Assembly: GCF_001544695.2 (NCBI RefSeq)
Contig: NZ_FCOM02000036.1
Span: 17,890 to 81,889, forward strand
Length of the DNA stretch: 64,000 nt
Direction: 5' to 3'
DNA from: Caballeronia arvi
GTDB lineage: Bacteria; Pseudomonadota; Gammaproteobacteria; Burkholderiales; Burkholderiaceae
Numbering within the stretch: the first letter of the stretch is position 1; every line of letters begins with the position of its first letter. Under the pieces are notes generated by a model. That model saw nothing but the letters and a program-made list of their open reading frames with translations, ran no database searches and was not told the origin of the DNA. Position numbers and translations under genes: made by a program. Below, piece by piece: positions 62,379 to 64,000 of this stretch.

Positions 62379-63623
62379 TTAGAACCGGTGCCGCAGACCA
62401 AACCGTACGGCCAGTTGATGATTGTTTGCCGAAGCAGTCTGCCCGGATATCGATGCGACCGCAGGCTGATTCAAAGAGTCGGTTCCGGATGCGTGCTGAT
62501 ACACGACGATCGAATATATGTCGGTGCGCTTGGAGAGCAGATAGTCGGCGCCGAGCGAGCCCTGCTGGTAGATCGCACCGTCGCGACCGACGGCGCCGCC
62601 GTTGTGCGCGTAGCTGTAGGCCGTGCCCATCAGCAGGGCCGGCGAGAGCTGCCACCTGAGATTGAGCTCGCCGACATTGAACGTCGCCGTGCCCGAGTAG
62701 CCAAACGGGTTCGGCCCCGACGTGCCGGTATCGCCGAGGCCGCGGAACTGGACGTTCGAATACGTGGCGCCGAGCGTGATCGACCCGAGCCGCCAAGCCG
62801 CTCCTGCGGCGGCGATTTGCAGCGTGCTCGCCGACGCATAGCCCGCGTACGCGGGATTCGACTCCGGCGAAGTCGCGCCGCCGAGGGACCCCGTGTTCAT
62901 GGAGGTGACACTCGTGCCCGCCGATGGATTGCTGCCGTAGAACGACAGGTTCGGATTGCGTGCATTCAGATATGCGGCTCCGAACGCGAAGGGGCCGTTG
63001 GCGTAACCGAGTCCCGCCGACCAGATCTGCTGGCGCCCGACGCTGCCCGCCACTCCGCCGAAGCTGTACATCGCGCCGAGGGAGAGTCCGCGATAGTCCG
63101 GGCTCGTGTATTTGATCGCGTTATTGATGCGGCGCGTGTGCAGGAAGTTGTCGACATCGCTCGCATGACCGCTGATGTAGCCCGCCCACTGTGTGCTCGC
63201 GGCGAGCGTGCCGACCCTGGTGGCGATGAAATCGTACTGTCGCCCCGCGGTCAACGTGCCGTAGGAAGAGGCGAGACCCACATAGGCCTGGCGGCCCATC
63301 TCGGCGCCGCCTTGCCCAAGTGCGCCGTTGTTGATCGTGAAGCCGCCTTCCAGTCGGAACACCGTGCGCCAGCCGCCGCCCAGTTCCTCTGAGCCGAGCA
63401 GCCCCCAGCGGCTGCCATTCTGCCCGCCCGTGGAGCCGTCTTCGAGCGAATATTTCGATGCTCCCTCGAGCTTGCCGCCTTGACGGCCGGTCTGTGCGTT
63501 ACTCAGATAATTGACGCCTGCATCGAGCAGACCGTAGAGCGTCACGGTGCCCTGCGCAAAAACCGGTGTGCACGCGAGCGCAGATAGCGCGCACACGCCG
63601 CTCATGAGAATGCCTGACCTCAT
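62379..63623 (-). CDS. Gram-negative porin
   Basis: 414 residues: signal peptide MRSGILMSGVCALSALACTPVFAQ, then GTVTLYGLLDAGVNYLSN, SRWGLLGSEELGGGWRTVFRLEGGF, and C-terminal LAVRFGLRHRF with terminal Phe. ATG 63623 is preferred (GGAG 11 nt upstream); a Met seven codons on is possible. Third porin of the window, in the family of the other two. It may be co-regulated with the synthetase upstream on the same strand. Confidence 0.92.
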   Translation of the reverse strand: MRSGILMSGVCALSALACTPVFAQGTVTLYGLLDAGVNYLSNAQTGRQGGKLEGASKYSLEDGSTGGQNGSRWGLLGSEELGGGWRTVFRLEGGFTINNGALGQGGAEMGRQAYVGLASSYGTLTAGRQYDFIATRVGTLAASTQWAGYISGHASDVDNFLHTRRINNAIKYTSPDYRGLSLGAMYSFGGVAGSVGRQQIWSAGLGYANGPFAFGAAYLNARNPNLSFYGSNPSAGTSVTSMNTGSLGGATSPESNPAYAGYASASTLQIAAAGAAWRLGSITLGATYSNVQFRGLGDTGTSGPNPFGYSGTATFNVGELNLRWQLSPALLMGTAYSYAHNGGAVGRDGAIYQQGSLGADYLLSKRTDIYSIVVYQHASGTDSLNQPAVASISGQTASANNHQLAVRFGLRHRF

Positions 63624-63769
63624 CGTTTTTTTGGCTCCGGTTTATGAACGAACTGACTTGTGTGATACGAGTTACGGATCAACGAGACTCATCGATTTTC
63701 GATTCGGAAGCGGGCCGCGCTTGCGTTCAAGCAAGTTCGAATGCGGCCCTAGGAGCGCCCAGAGATCCC

Positions 63770-64000
63770 TTACGCGACTCTTCTGCGCTGACCCTGCCAG
63801 TAGCGCTCCTTGACGTCCTTGCGAGCGAGCTTGCCGTTGCCGTTCTTCGGCAGTTCCGCGACGAATTCGACCGAGCGCGGTTTCTTGAAGTCGGCAACGA
63901 GGCCTTGGCAGTGGCGGATCAGATCGTCCGCGCTCGCGTGGCATCCGTCTCGCAGGACGACGACGGCCTTGATCGCTTCGCCCCAGGTTTCGTCGGGCAC
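63770..64000 (-). CDS. AMP-dependent synthetase, C-terminal end (5' part outside window)
   Basis: The last 76 codons: PDETWGEAIKAVVVLRDGCHASADDLIRHCQGLVADFKKPRSVEFV, then LPKNGNGKLARKDVKERYW with the adenylation lysine of the AMP_binding_C domain. It continues beyond 64000. An acyl-CoA synthetase/ligase, different from the one at 46926. The porin lies 146 bp downstream. Confidence 0.88.
   Translation of the reverse strand: MPDETWGEAIKAVVVLRDGCHASADDLIRHCQGLVADFKKPRSVEFVAELPKNGNGKLARKDVKERYWQGQRRRVA

Overview
The window looks like a catabolic, accessory-rich stretch of a Burkholderiaceae genome, probably Caballeronia or Paraburkholderia (inference). The reasons are three Gram-negative trimeric porins of the VTLYG type, FCD-type GntR, TetR and AraC regulators, long divergent catabolic operons and scattered insertion-sequence debris. 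I saw no rRNA, tRNA, CRISPR array or replication origin.

Positions 1-6365: a minus-strand operon holds a hydantoinase/oxoprolinase pair (hyuA, hyuB) and a NitT/TauT-type ABC importer, whose ATPase is cut by the window edge. It is divergent from a TetR regulator, and a 26-bp near-palindrome lies between them. An IS3-family remnant follows (6669-7146).

Positions 7489-36183: a large amino-acid/imino-acid island. On the minus strand are dadA-alr (D-amino-acid dehydrogenase and alanine racemase). On the plus strand is a seven-gene run: DapA-family lyase/deaminase, DadA-like oxidase, ALDH10-type aldehyde dehydrogenase, proline-racemase-superfamily enzyme, SDR, MocR-type regulator and SDR. Next come an omega-aminotransferase with a CoA-acylating semialdehyde dehydrogenase (a beta-alanine-type route), a frameshifted porin, a GntR regulator, an aconitase-X-type dehydratase and a LivK-like binding protein. 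A polar-amino-acid ABC importer then leads into two more proline-racemase-superfamily enzymes, a second ALDH10 enzyme, a second GntR regulator and an SDR. The best reading is uptake and breakdown of hydroxyprolines and related D-amino acids: 4-hydroxyproline epimerase, D-hydroxyproline oxidase, pyrroline-4-hydroxy-2-carboxylate deaminase and a semialdehyde dehydrogenase, with AcnX for cis-3-hydroxyproline. Three transcription starts in the island (DapA-like operon, porin, ABC importer) share an almost identical promoter/operator module, which marks them as one regulon.

Positions 36633-43601: a visibly more GC-rich block. A minus-strand operon of aconitase, GntR regulator and a binding-protein-like protein without a signal peptide is divergent from a Tat-exported beta-propeller lactonase and an MFS transporter. 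A perfect 8+8 bp inverted repeat lies between the two. An IS5-family transposase and a porin follow.

Positions 46190-60585: a nitrile/amide utilisation locus. On the minus strand are an acyl-CoA synthetase and a Liv/urea-type ABC importer that includes a LivM-LivG fusion. On the plus strand are a cobalt-type nitrile hydratase whose beta subunit is split into two overlapping genes, an accessory protein, a CobW/P47K GTPase, an AtzG-like small protein and an amidase. An AraC regulator and a CbtB-CbtA cobalt importer complete it. Together they would import a nitrile or amide, load cobalt, hydrate the nitrile, hydrolyse the amide and activate the acid with CoA.

Positions 60740-64000: a small hypothetical gene, fused remnants of IS110 and ISNCY-like transposases, a third porin, and the 3' end of an AMP-dependent synthetase that runs off the window.
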